Assembly (NCBI GenBank): GCA_019322485.1
Contig: JAHWIK010000022.1
Span: 1 to 64,000, forward strand
Length of the DNA stretch: 64,000 nt
From: Candidatus Woesearchaeota archaeon
Lineage (GTDB): Archaea; Nanobdellota; Nanobdellia; Woesearchaeales; JAHWIC01
Reading direction: 5' to 3'
Position numbers and translations under genes: made by a program. Of this stretch, positions 56,818 to 64,000 are shown in pieces; within the stretch, counting starts at the first letter, position 1, and every line of letters starts with the position of its first letter. The notes under the pieces are model-generated. The model ran no database searches, was not told where the DNA came from, and was given only the letters and a program-made list of their open reading frames with translations.

Positions 56818-57366
56818 CTAGATAATCCTTGCAATTATCAACCCAGCAATTGCTCCTATCAATAAACCCAGCATAAAATCACCAACTGTTAATTTCATTA
56901 AGCTTGGGTGCTGCACCAGTGTGTTCTGTATCGCTGTTTCTACTGGTTTTGCAATAGGCCTTTCAGGCAGGATGTTTGTTTTGGGCAGCATCTCTTTTGT
57001 TTGAGCCTCTGCAGCTATCTTTCTTTTCCTTCTGTTTTTCTTCCTGGGGTCTTTCTTCACAATCTTTGTTTCAGCTGCCTTTACCTCTTCTTTTACATCC
57101 TGTAATTCCTCTACCCTTTTTTTGAGGTGCTCCACCATCTCTTTCCTGTTTTTAGCTGCCAAAAGGTCAGAGGCAAGCCTGTTATCTTTGTGTATATCTC
57201 TCACCCAATTATGAAAGTCATTCTTGAAATCATTCACATGATGGTTAAATGTAATATTATCCATGCTTTTTAAAGAAGTATATAGCTCACGCAGATTCTT
57301 TATCCTAGTTCCATTCTTTACAATAAAGTGATGTCTTGAGGGGACATCCCCCACTGCCCCTTGCAT
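56818..57366 (-). CDS. DUF5752-like protein with a C-terminal membrane anchor
   Basis: 182 residues. The N-terminal domain (VPSRHHFIVKNGTRIKNLREL, then FNHHVNDFKNDFHNWVRDIHKD) is shared with the two upstream genes and resembles DUF5752, by memory. A coiled coil (EELQDVKEEVKAAETK) and basic linker follow, ending with one transmembrane helix (VGDFMLGLLIGAIAGLIIA). It may tether a carbohydrate enzyme or granule to the membrane. Gap to the next gene is 7 nt. Confidence 0.8.
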   Translation of the reverse strand: MQGAVGDVPSRHHFIVKNGTRIKNLRELYTSLKSMDNITFNHHVNDFKNDFHNWVRDIHKDNRLASDLLAAKNRKEMVEHLKKRVEELQDVKEEVKAAETKIVKKDPRKKNRRKRKIAAEAQTKEMLPKTNILPERPIAKPVETAIQNTLVQHPSLMKLTVGDFMLGLLIGAIAGLIIARII

Positions 57367-57373
57367 TTTCTAT

Positions 57374-57670
57374 CTAACCAGCTGTTTTTTTGAGTATTTT
57401 AATCCTTTTGTTTAGCGCATCAGCCATGGCTTTCTTGGTCTTAAGCTTGGATATGGCGCTTGCAAGATTGGCATCGCCCAAAACATGGTCTATCCACACG
57501 CTAAAATCGTTTTTGCCCTTGCCTACATGGTGCGTGAATGTTTCTGGTTTCATCCTTCTTAATGCACGCGGCAGCTGGCGCAGGTTTTTTATTATTGGTC
57601 CTTTGTTTATCCAGAAGCACTGCTCTGGCATAACATCCTTCAAAATCTTTTTTGCATGCTCTTTTTTCAT
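57374..57670 (-). CDS. DUF5752-like protein, 98 residues
   Basis: The same domain as its neighbours: GPIIKNLRQLPRALRRM and PETFTHHVGKGKNDFSVWI, ending in a helix with Lys (KRIKILKKTAG). No signal or membrane segment. Second of three tandem paralogues between the glucan genes and a membrane-anchored member. Confidence 0.8.
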   Translation of the reverse strand: MKKEHAKKILKDVMPEQCFWINKGPIIKNLRQLPRALRRMKPETFTHHVGKGKNDFSVWIDHVLGDANLASAISKLKTKKAMADALNKRIKILKKTAG

Positions 57671-57671
57671 T

Positions 57672-58031
57672 TTATTTTTTTTCCTCCTTTTTCAGTTCAT
57701 CAACAAGTTTTCGTAGAAGACATATCTCTGTCCCCACCTGATTATTAATGGCCGAAATCTCCTTTGCCAAATCAGGAACCTTGAAAACATCCTTAATCCA
57801 ATTGCTAAAGTCATTTTTATCTTTATTTACATGCGCTTTAAAAACATCTTCGCCCATCTTGCCTAAGGAATCTACAAGCTCAAATAGGCTCTTCAATCTT
57901 TTACCATCAGAAAGAACAAAGTGATGTTCTTCAGGAGCTTCACCCAGAACCTTGCTTTTTATAGTCACTTCTACCTTAGCTTTTGGCTTTGCAGCCATTT
58001 TTTTGGGAGCGCTCCTCTTTTTCTTACCCAT
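57672..58031 (-). CDS. DUF5752-like protein with basic N-terminus
   Basis: 119 residues from ATG 58031. AGGTGG lies just upstream; a GTG at 58061 is possible, but the TATA box at 58069-58076 gives an RNA start near 58047, which favours the ATG. Lys/Ala-rich N-terminus (KKRSAPKKMAAKPKAK), then the domain EEHHFVLSDGKRLKSLFEL and FKAHVNKDKNDFSNWI, then a helix. First of three tandem paralogues. Confidence 0.8.
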   Translation of the reverse strand: MGKKKRSAPKKMAAKPKAKVEVTIKSKVLGEAPEEHHFVLSDGKRLKSLFELVDSLGKMGEDVFKAHVNKDKNDFSNWIKDVFKVPDLAKEISAINNQVGTEICLLRKLVDELKKEEKK

Positions 58032-58068
58032 AAAACCACCTCTTCCAGTTTTTTTATTCACTCACCCA

Positions 58069-58076
58069 TATATAAA
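58069..58076 (-). promoter_or_regulatory. TATA box of the DUF5752 genes
   Basis: Minus-strand TTTATATA within the 3' end region of GH57. It is centred about 26 nt before a start near 58047, 16 nt before the ATG. It allows expression separate from the upstream glucan genes. Confidence 0.5.
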
Positions 58077-58078
58077 TT

Positions 58079-59263
58079 TTATTGTTTTCCTACCCTAAGT
58101 TTGATATCATTCATTATATTCATAAATGCGATAAATGAATCATAAGGGCTGTCGTATGGATTGAAGTATTTATGCACATCGCCGTCATTAAACCATTTGG
58201 TGCACATGTAATAGAAGTGATCGCTTGTTTGCAGTCTTCTCCAGTCTTCAATAAGCTTAGTATCTTTCGAGTCCTTTATTGTACTTTCTATTAAATAAAG
58301 CTGTTTAATAGCTTCCTGCTGCATTCTGTTTCCAAGCCATGCAGAGGTATCACGCTCAACATCTGCCCAGCTTACTGGACTGTGTATATCAAGCTCTCCA
58401 ACTGAATCATACCTTTTAATGGATTCTGACAGCGTAAGGAAATCATTATCAGGATGTTTCAATACCTCGCCAGGCAGGTGTTTAAGGAACTCAAATATGC
58501 CTTTGTCTTCCCATTGGTGCTCGCCAAATGTCTCATAATCCATAAAGAGGTTTACTACATTGCCGTTTCCATTGACTGAGGAAACCCAATCTGCAAACTT
58601 AGGTGCTGTTAGTGGATAGCCTTCCCAGGTTTTCTGGGAGAATCTGAATGCAACATCATCACTAAGTTTATAGTTTTTTAACAGCAGTTTAGTTTTATTT
58701 GCTGTTTTTGGCGTGTAAATGAAGTTAGGGCTCCTCCACTCCAGGACACGGTCAGCCCCTTCAGCCAGGATTCCTTTATAGCCCATCTTTTCAACTATAT
58801 GCGCTACTTCATTGTTGAATATCAGTTCTGTATTCCTAAAGACCTTGGGTTTCAATTTAAACAATTTTTTTATTTTCCTGTTATGCTTCTCAACCTGCGC
58901 CTTAAATTCATTCTTTGAATAAAGGAAGGATAATGAGTGGTAATATGTTTCATCAAGCATCTCGACACAGCCTGTTTTTGCTAAATCAATAAAGCTCTGA
59001 AGAACCTTGGGATTGTACTCTTCCAGCTGGTCAAGCAGAACCCCGCTTAGGCTGTAGCTTACTCTAAATTTTCCATCAAACCCGTTTATTAGGTCAAGAA
59101 TAACCTTGTTTGTCGGCAGATAGCATTTATTGGCCACCTTATTCAAGATTTCCTTGTTTTTTTGGTCATCAAAATAATGATGATTATTCCCAACATCAAA
59201 AACAGGATATTTCCTCAGCCTGTAAGGCTGATGCACCTGGAAATAAAAGCATACAGATACCAT
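58079..59263 (-). CDS. glycoside hydrolase family 57 (alpha-amylase/4-alpha-glucanotransferase type)
   Basis: 394 residues, shorter than many GH57 enzymes. Motifs: FQVHQPYRLR (1), GCVEMLDETYYHSL (2), FRNTELIFNN (3, catalytic Glu), and MDYETFGEHQWED (4, catalytic Asp). It acts on alpha-1,4-glucans. The ATG overlaps the GT4 stop by 1 nt. Location beside two glycogen-type transferases supports a glycogen role, probably cytoplasmic since no signal peptide is seen. Confidence 0.9.
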   Translation of the reverse strand: MVSVCFYFQVHQPYRLRKYPVFDVGNNHHYFDDQKNKEILNKVANKCYLPTNKVILDLINGFDGKFRVSYSLSGVLLDQLEEYNPKVLQSFIDLAKTGCVEMLDETYYHSLSFLYSKNEFKAQVEKHNRKIKKLFKLKPKVFRNTELIFNNEVAHIVEKMGYKGILAEGADRVLEWRSPNFIYTPKTANKTKLLLKNYKLSDDVAFRFSQKTWEGYPLTAPKFADWVSSVNGNGNVVNLFMDYETFGEHQWEDKGIFEFLKHLPGEVLKHPDNDFLTLSESIKRYDSVGELDIHSPVSWADVERDTSAWLGNRMQQEAIKQLYLIESTIKDSKDTKLIEDWRRLQTSDHFYYMCTKWFNDGDVHKYFNPYDSPYDSFIAFMNIMNDIKLRVGKQ

Positions 59264-60471
59264 CAGTCAACACCTCTCACTTTATTATAAATATTAACAC
59301 ATTTCCTTGCTGAATCGTCCCAGTTAAACTTTTTAACTTCAAAATGCCCATTCTCTGTCAATGACTCCTGGAGAATGTCATACCTCAATACAGAGACTAT
59401 CTTATTGGCAATATCATCAATATCCCAGAAATCAACCTTCAGGCAGTTGCTTATAACCTCAGATACGCCGCTTTGTTTTGAAATCAGGACAGGAGTGCCG
59501 TTTGACATAGATTCTAAGGGAGTTATCCCAAATGGCTCAGACACAGAAGGCATTACATAAAGGTCTGCCATCCTGTATGCTTTGTCAATATCCGGGCCCC
59601 TAAGGAAACCTGCAAACAAAATCTTATCACTAATGCCAAGCTCAGCTGCTTTTTCAATAATAAAAGGACTCATATCCCCCTTGCCGGCAATAACAAACTT
59701 TATGTGGGGGTCAGCTTCTAAAGCTCTTTTTGCCGCATACAAGAAATAATCAGGGCCTTTTTGCAGTGTTATTCTGCCAAGGAATAAGACAATCTTATCG
59801 CCTTTTCTCTTTAATTCATTGACATCTCTTTGTTCAACAGCATTATGCACCACATGAATCTTGTCTGGAGTAACTCCATAATGTTCAACTATCTTATCTT
59901 TTGTAAACTTGCTTACAGCAACTATTGCATCGGCTGCATGCATTCCTTCTTTTTCTACATCATAAACAGCCTGATTTATACCTAGGCCGCCAGTACGGTC
60001 ATACTCTGTTGCATGGACATGGATAACTAACGGCTTTTTTGAGATCATCTTTGCACGCATTCCTGCTTTATAGGTCATCCAGTCATGAGCATGGATTACA
60101 TCATAATCCTCGTGTTCAGCAATTAATTCTGCCTTTTTTGCATACCTTTCTACTTCCTGGAACAGGTTCTTTCCATAGATTTTTGGGGCAGACTCTGTGC
60201 TTCCAAGGCTTAATGTTTCCTTGGTGTATTCATACTCTTCAGACGTCATATAGCCTTCTATTGGAGATTGGATTCCTTTTATCTTTACTTTTGAGAGCCC
60301 GCCTGCAGAAACTAGTTTAACATAGTCAGCCTTTGCGCCTTTTGCGTATGGGACTACAAAGGTCACTTCTACATTATTATTGCTAAGGCCTTTTGTTAAA
60401 CCATAGCACGCTGTTCCTAAGCCGCCTGAACTGAATGGTGGGAATTCCCACCCGAACATCAACACTTTCAT
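59263..60471 (-). CDS. family 4 glycosyltransferase (glycogen-synthase-like)
   Basis: 402 residues of the GT-B fold: MKVLMFGWEFPPFSSGGLGTACYGL (quoted in parts, GWEFPPFSSGGLGTACYGL), VIHAHDWMTYKAG, VLFLGRITLQKGPDYFL and the EX7E motif SEPFGITPLE. The start resembles bacterial glycogen synthase and GT4 maltodextrin-linked enzymes. It probably extends or rearranges alpha-glucans with a sugar nucleotide. Follows the winged-helix gene by 14 nt. Confidence 0.9.
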   Translation of the reverse strand: MKVLMFGWEFPPFSSGGLGTACYGLTKGLSNNNVEVTFVVPYAKGAKADYVKLVSAGGLSKVKIKGIQSPIEGYMTSEEYEYTKETLSLGSTESAPKIYGKNLFQEVERYAKKAELIAEHEDYDVIHAHDWMTYKAGMRAKMISKKPLVIHVHATEYDRTGGLGINQAVYDVEKEGMHAADAIVAVSKFTKDKIVEHYGVTPDKIHVVHNAVEQRDVNELKRKGDKIVLFLGRITLQKGPDYFLYAAKRALEADPHIKFVIAGKGDMSPFIIEKAAELGISDKILFAGFLRGPDIDKAYRMADLYVMPSVSEPFGITPLESMSNGTPVLISKQSGVSEVISNCLKVDFWDIDDIANKIVSVLRYDILQESLTENGHFEVKKFNWDDSARKCVNIYNKVRGVD

Positions 60472-60485
60472 TGCATTCCTCTTTT

Positions 60486-60842
60486 CTATAATCTTGCTTT
60501 TTTGCTGATCATCATCCTATTATTGATCAGTTTGTTATCGAGCACCCTCTTCTGGGGGAATTCACTTAAGACATAATCCTTGCCTTCCTCAGTTAACTCA
60601 AATATCCTCACATAATCAGAACTAAAAACCTCGCTTACCAAACCTCTTCCGATTAGATAGATCAAATGATTCTCAACTGTTTTCCAGTTGATGTCAGTCT
60701 CGTTAGAAATATGATTGATAGTTTCCTGGCCGTTGGATAAAGACTTCAAGATATCCTTTCTTATCTCTTTGAAGGTTCTCTTTCCATTGCCGTTAAAGTT
60801 AATCGACGTAGAACCATTTCTTTTAACACTACCAGTAGCCAT
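60486..60842 (-). CDS. winged-helix transcription regulator, 118 residues
   Basis: Polar N-terminus, then an archaeal winged helix: EIRKDILKSLSNGQETINHI, DINWKTVENHLIYLIGRGL and FELTEEGKDYVL. Likely a local regulator of the alpha-glucan genes that it leads; it is divergent from glycogen synthase. A minus-strand TATA (plus-strand TTATATTTAAATG, 60864-60876) is centred 28 nt before the ATG, so the RNA is probably leaderless. Confidence 0.85.
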   Translation of the reverse strand: MATGSVKRNGSTSINFNGNGKRTFKEIRKDILKSLSNGQETINHISNETDINWKTVENHLIYLIGRGLVSEVFSSDYVRIFELTEEGKDYVLSEFPQKRVLDNKLINNRMMISKKARL

Positions 60843-60863
60843 ATTAGTATATTAATTGACAAC

Positions 60864-60998
60864 TTATATTTAAATGTATCTATTTATACTGAGAACCTCT
60901 GAGCAAAATATTGATAGCTTACCCTTAGATTGAGCATAACCTGCTCATAAAATAAATTGTTATTACCCCTCCAAAATGGTACGAAAAAGTATTTATAG
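60864..60998. promoter_or_regulatory. divergent promoters of the winged-helix gene and glycogen synthase
   Basis: Minus-strand TATA CATTTAAATATAA (60864-60876) and plus-strand TATA TATTTATAG (60990-60998). The latter is centred 26 nt before the ATG at 61020, so glycogen synthase is probably leaderless. The regulator likely binds between them; no clear dyad was found. Confidence 0.6.
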
Positions 60999-61019
60999 TG
61001 TACAGAGAAAAATAAACAT

Positions 61020-62804
61020 ATGGAGGCAAAAGCTGATTATCTCTTTGAGGCTTCTTGGGAAGTATGCAATAAGGTTGGTGGAATATATACTGTTGTTTCC
61101 TCAAAAGCCTCTCAGATGGTTAACATTTACAAGGAGAAATTCTTTACAGTTGGACCTTATTTCCATGAAAAGGCAATATTAGAATTCCAGCCGTCAGTTG
61201 TTCCTGAAAAATTCAAAAAGGTATTTAGTGCTCTGAGGAAGGAAGGAATAAATTCCTATTATGGAAAATGGCTTATCAAAGGAAAACCTAATGCAATATT
61301 GCTTGATTGCTCAAAATTTGCTGAAAGGTATAAGGACAAGATTAAAGCTGAATTATGGGAGGACCACAAAATAGATTCTATGAATAGCGGCCCCCATTTT
61401 GAGGACCCTGCTGTTTGGTCAACAGCTGTTGGCAAGCTGCTTGAGGGTTTATCAACTGTTCTCAAAGGCCGCATTGTAGGGCAGTTTCATGAATGGCTTT
61501 GCGGCGGTGCAATACTTCATCTAAAGAAGAACAAGATTAAGATTCCCTCTGTTTTTACAACACATGCCACGACCCTTGGCAGGGCATTATCAGCAGCTAA
61601 CCAGGATTTATATGGAATGCTTGGAAAGATGAACCCTGATGATGAGGCAAGGAACCATGGGGTCATAGATATATACGGGCTTGAAAAAGCAGCTGCTCAA
61701 AACGTTGATGTGTTTACGACTGTAAGCGAGATAACCGGGATGGAGTCAGAGCATATACTGGGCAGGAAACCTGATTTACTGGTTCCTAATGGGCTTGATT
61801 TTGATAAGCTCCCTAATCTTGAGGAGATACCTATCAAGCACAAGGACTACAAGGCAAAGATGAAGGAATTTATACGGGCATTTTTCTTTCCATACTATTC
61901 TTTTGACGACGAGGAAACACTGTTTTATTATATCTCCGGCAGGTATGAATTCAGGAATAAAGGCCTGGATATAACAATAAGAGCATTAGCTAAATTAAAT
62001 GAAAGATTAAAGAAAGAAAAAAGCAAAAGAACAATTGTTGTGTTTTTGCTTATCCCCGCGGATGTTAAAACAATTAATTTAGAGGTTCTGGAGAATAAGT
62101 CCTTATTTGAGGATGTCCAGGATGCTATTGATGAGGCTCTGCCTGATGTGAGGAAACATATAATTGACAGTTTTGTCCATAGGAAGCTGCCCACACAGAC
62201 TAAATTATTTGATGAAGATTTTTTGATTGACTTTAGGAAAAGTATGATCAGTTTTAAGAAGAGAGGCACTCCGCCGATATGCACGCATGAATTACGGGAT
62301 GAAAATGATATTATACTAAAAACTCTGAGAGAGAATAATCTAATCAATAATTCTGATGATAAGGTTAAGGTTGTTTTTTATCCAGGCTATCTAAGTGCGT
62401 CTGATAGGCTGCTTGATATGGATTACTATCCAGCTATCTGGGGGTGCCATCTCGGAATATTTCCCTCTTATTATGAACCGTGGGGTTATACTCCCTTGGA
62501 GTCAGCTGCTCATGGGGTTCCCGCAATAACCTCTGACCTAGCTGGATTTGGAAGATTTGTACTTAGGAAGCAACAGCCAGAGACAGGACTTTTTGTTATT
62601 AAAAGATACAATAATTCAGATGAAAAGGCAGTTAATCAATTAACTGATACATTTTACTGGTATTCTACTCTGCCGAAGAAAGAAAGAATAGCCCAAAAGG
62701 TTAAAGCAGAACATTTTGCTCCATTGCTGGATTGGGGTCATTTGGTTGATAATTATATCAAAGCCCATAATCTGGCTGTTGATAAACTGAAAAAGCATAA
62801 ATAA
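61020..62804 (+). CDS. glycogen synthase (GT3, eukaryotic type)
   Basis: 594 residues. GT3 start LFEASWEVCNKVGGIYTVV, GPHFEDPAVWSTAVGKLLEG, QFHEWLCGGAILHLKK, TTHATTLGRALSA, and the C-terminal catalytic EX7E region SYYEPWGYTPLESAAHG. It adds glucose from UDP-glucose to glycogen. It is followed at 1 nt by the GalT-like gene, which can supply or recycle the nucleotide sugar. Confidence 0.95.
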   Translation: MEAKADYLFEASWEVCNKVGGIYTVVSSKASQMVNIYKEKFFTVGPYFHEKAILEFQPSVVPEKFKKVFSALRKEGINSYYGKWLIKGKPNAILLDCSKFAERYKDKIKAELWEDHKIDSMNSGPHFEDPAVWSTAVGKLLEGLSTVLKGRIVGQFHEWLCGGAILHLKKNKIKIPSVFTTHATTLGRALSAANQDLYGMLGKMNPDDEARNHGVIDIYGLEKAAAQNVDVFTTVSEITGMESEHILGRKPDLLVPNGLDFDKLPNLEEIPIKHKDYKAKMKEFIRAFFFPYYSFDDEETLFYYISGRYEFRNKGLDITIRALAKLNERLKKEKSKRTIVVFLLIPADVKTINLEVLENKSLFEDVQDAIDEALPDVRKHIIDSFVHRKLPTQTKLFDEDFLIDFRKSMISFKKRGTPPICTHELRDENDIILKTLRENNLINNSDDKVKVVFYPGYLSASDRLLDMDYYPAIWGCHLGIFPSYYEPWGYTPLESAAHGVPAITSDLAGFGRFVLRKQQPETGLFVIKRYNNSDEKAVNQLTDTFYWYSTLPKKERIAQKVKAEHFAPLLDWGHLVDNYIKAHNLAVDKLKKHK

Positions 62805-62805
62805 A

Positions 62806-63750
62806 ATGGAGCTCCGCAAAGACTATATTCTCAACAGATGGGTTTACCTTGCAACTGAGCGAAGGAAAAGGCCCAAGGAATTCAAGCAGAAAGAGGTAAA
62901 GGAAAAGAAAGGAACTTGTTTCTTTTGTCCTGGAAATGAAGGTTTGACGCCACCTGAGATTGGAAGGGTTGGTTCTAAGAAAAAATGGAAGCTTAGGTGG
63001 TTCCCGAATAAGTTTCCTGCTGTTAAGCTTGAGGGCGAGGCAGAGCCAAGGACTGATAATAAATTTTTTACATTTGCTTCTGGCTATGGCAAGCATGAGG
63101 TGATTGTTGAAACACCTGACCACGAAAAACAGTTATGGGACCTGCCTAAGGAAAGGATAAGGAAGGTTTTTGAGATTTACCAGCAAAGAATAGACGAGCT
63201 AAGTAAACTGGATAATATAAAGTATGTCATAATCTTCAAGAACCACGGCAGGGCTGCCGGCACCTCTTTAATACATTCCCATACACAGCTTGCAGCAATA
63301 GGGCTTATTCCGGAAACGATAAAAGAGAAACTTGAAGCTGTTAAAGAATATGAACACTGCCCTTATTGCGACATTATTAATATCGAGAAAGGAAGTTTTA
63401 GGCGCTGCTTTGAAAATGAAACAATGGTTGCGTTTACGCCATATGCATCTAGGTTTAATTTTGAGATTTGGGTTCTTCCTAAGCGGCATGTTAAAGGCTT
63501 GGGTGAATTTAACGAGAAGGAATTCAGTGATTTAGCAGAAATAATGAAGAAGATTTTGGTTAAACTAAAAGAACTGAATGTATCTTATAATTATTATTTA
63601 CAGTATGCTCCTGCTAAGGAGGATTTACATTTCCACATAGAGGTTGCTCCCAGGATTGCTAATTGGGCTGGTTTTGAGTTCAGCTCTGGCGCAATAATTA
63701 ATTCTGTTACTCCTGAAGATGCTGCTAAGTTCTATCGTGGGGAAGATTGA
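62806..63750 (+). CDS. galT: galactose-1-phosphate uridylyltransferase-like enzyme
   Basis: 314 residues. Zinc cysteines CFFCPG and CPYCDI, and the HIT-like active site IHSHTQLAAIGL (HxHxQ), then DLHFHIEVAPRI. Swaps nucleotide and sugar phosphate between UDP-glucose and a hexose-1-phosphate; in related glycogen clusters the enzyme can be an ADP/UDP-glucose phosphorylase. It directly follows glycogen synthase. Confidence 0.9.
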   Translation: MELRKDYILNRWVYLATERRKRPKEFKQKEVKEKKGTCFFCPGNEGLTPPEIGRVGSKKKWKLRWFPNKFPAVKLEGEAEPRTDNKFFTFASGYGKHEVIVETPDHEKQLWDLPKERIRKVFEIYQQRIDELSKLDNIKYVIIFKNHGRAAGTSLIHSHTQLAAIGLIPETIKEKLEAVKEYEHCPYCDIINIEKGSFRRCFENETMVAFTPYASRFNFEIWVLPKRHVKGLGEFNEKEFSDLAEIMKKILVKLKELNVSYNYYLQYAPAKEDLHFHIEVAPRIANWAGFEFSSGAIINSVTPEDAAKFYRGED

Positions 63751-63792
63751 ACTCCAAAACCTTTTTATAACACTAATTAAAACTCTCCCCTT

Positions 63793-64000
63793 ATGGAAGG
63801 ACTCGACAATTACAAGAAGGCTGGTTCAATAGCTGCAGAAGCATTAGCTTACGGCAAAGACCTGATTAAGAAAGACGCTAAGGTTCTTGAAGTCTGCGAC
63901 AAGATAGAAGCTAAGATTAAGGAGCTTGGCGCAGATATGGCTTTTCCTGTTCAGGTTTCCCTTAATGAAGCAGCAGCACATTACTGCCCTGAAGCTAGTG
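63793..64000 (+). CDS. map: type II methionine aminopeptidase, 3' end outside window
   Basis: 69 residues before the window ends. YKKAGSIAAEALAYGKDLI, VCDKIEAKIKELGADMAFP and SLNEAAAHYCPEAS match the start of archaeal MetAP2, including the AHY motif that precedes the metal site. It removes N-terminal methionine. The catalytic metal ligands are beyond the window. A TATA CTTTTTATAAC is just upstream (about 63760). Confidence 0.92.
   Translation, partial: MEGLDNYKKAGSIAAEALAYGKDLIKKDAKVLEVCDKIEAKIKELGADMAFPVQVSLNEAAAHYCPEAS

Overview
The window comes from an archaeon, most likely a DPANN lineage of the Woesearchaeota/Pacearchaeota type. The archaeal evidence is direct: split RNA polymerase genes (rpoB2/rpoB1, rpoA1/rpoA2) with rpoH and rpoK, an exosome operon (rrp4, rrp41, rrp42) with SBDS and the proteasome alpha subunit, eukaryote-like ribosomal proteins (eL30, eL31, eL39, eS19), Cbf5, PDCD5, family B DNA polymerase, EndoQ and a type II methionine aminopeptidase. 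TATA boxes lie about 25 nt upstream of many start codons, so many transcripts should be leaderless; internal operon genes use GGAGG or GGTGA ribosome binding sites. The DPANN placement is inference from small gene sizes, bacterial-type metabolic genes and charged low-complexity tails.

Layout. 1-8.3 kb: the end of a giant secreted adhesin-like protein (LamG, MopE-type calcium motifs, GLUG repeats), a small lipoprotein, an amino-acid permease fused to a methyltransferase, and a DUF5667-like exported protein. 8.3-18.1 kb (minus strand): tRNA-Asp, tRNA-Lys, rpoH-rpoB2-rpoB1-rpoA1-rpoA2-rpl30e-nusA-rps12-rps7. Both tRNAs are interrupted, tRNA-Lys apparently by three introns. 18.1-26.6 kb: DNA polymerase B, then a redox cluster (thioredoxin reductase, NYN nuclease, NfnA/NfnB, atypical thioredoxin) ending in EndoQ. 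26.6-34.9 kb: small proteins, a copper-site-less cupredoxin, a phosphohexomutase, mini zinc ribbons beside a HExxH protein, a tRNA methylthiotransferase, an IMPase and a glycosyltransferase. 35-39.5 kb: glycolytic operon pfk-fba-gap with a divergent phosphomannomutase. 39.6-44.8 kb: RNase P, proteasome, SBDS, exosome, rpoK, DUF357 and chorismate mutase. 44.8-47.8 kb: rps19e-PDCD5-rpl39e-rpl31e-cbf5. 48-53.3 kb: an Lhr-type helicase, a winged-helix protein, and bacterial-type coaE/coaD. 53.3-56.5 kb: a tight operon of two Ddl-like ATP-grasp ligases and lysine 2,3-aminomutase. 56.8-63.8 kb: alpha-glucan cluster with three DUF5752-like proteins, GH57, GT4, a winged-helix regulator, GT3 glycogen synthase and a GalT-like enzyme; then the start of methionine aminopeptidase.

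The most unusual signals are non-coding. A repeated start-region element sits in front of nfnB, the helicase and a zinc-ribbon gene, with dyads of the form TTTTGA-N3-TCAAAA. A double hairpin with compensatory base changes occurs at two ribosomal operon junctions. Palindromic modules lie in frame inside the charged tails of RpoA1 and eS19, and a 45-nt hairpin repeat occurs twice. On the protein side, the ATP-grasp/ATP-grasp/lysine-aminomutase operon is the best candidate for an undescribed pathway, possibly making a beta-lysine-containing peptide. The glucan cluster suggests storage-polymer metabolism feeding a PPi-type phosphofructokinase.
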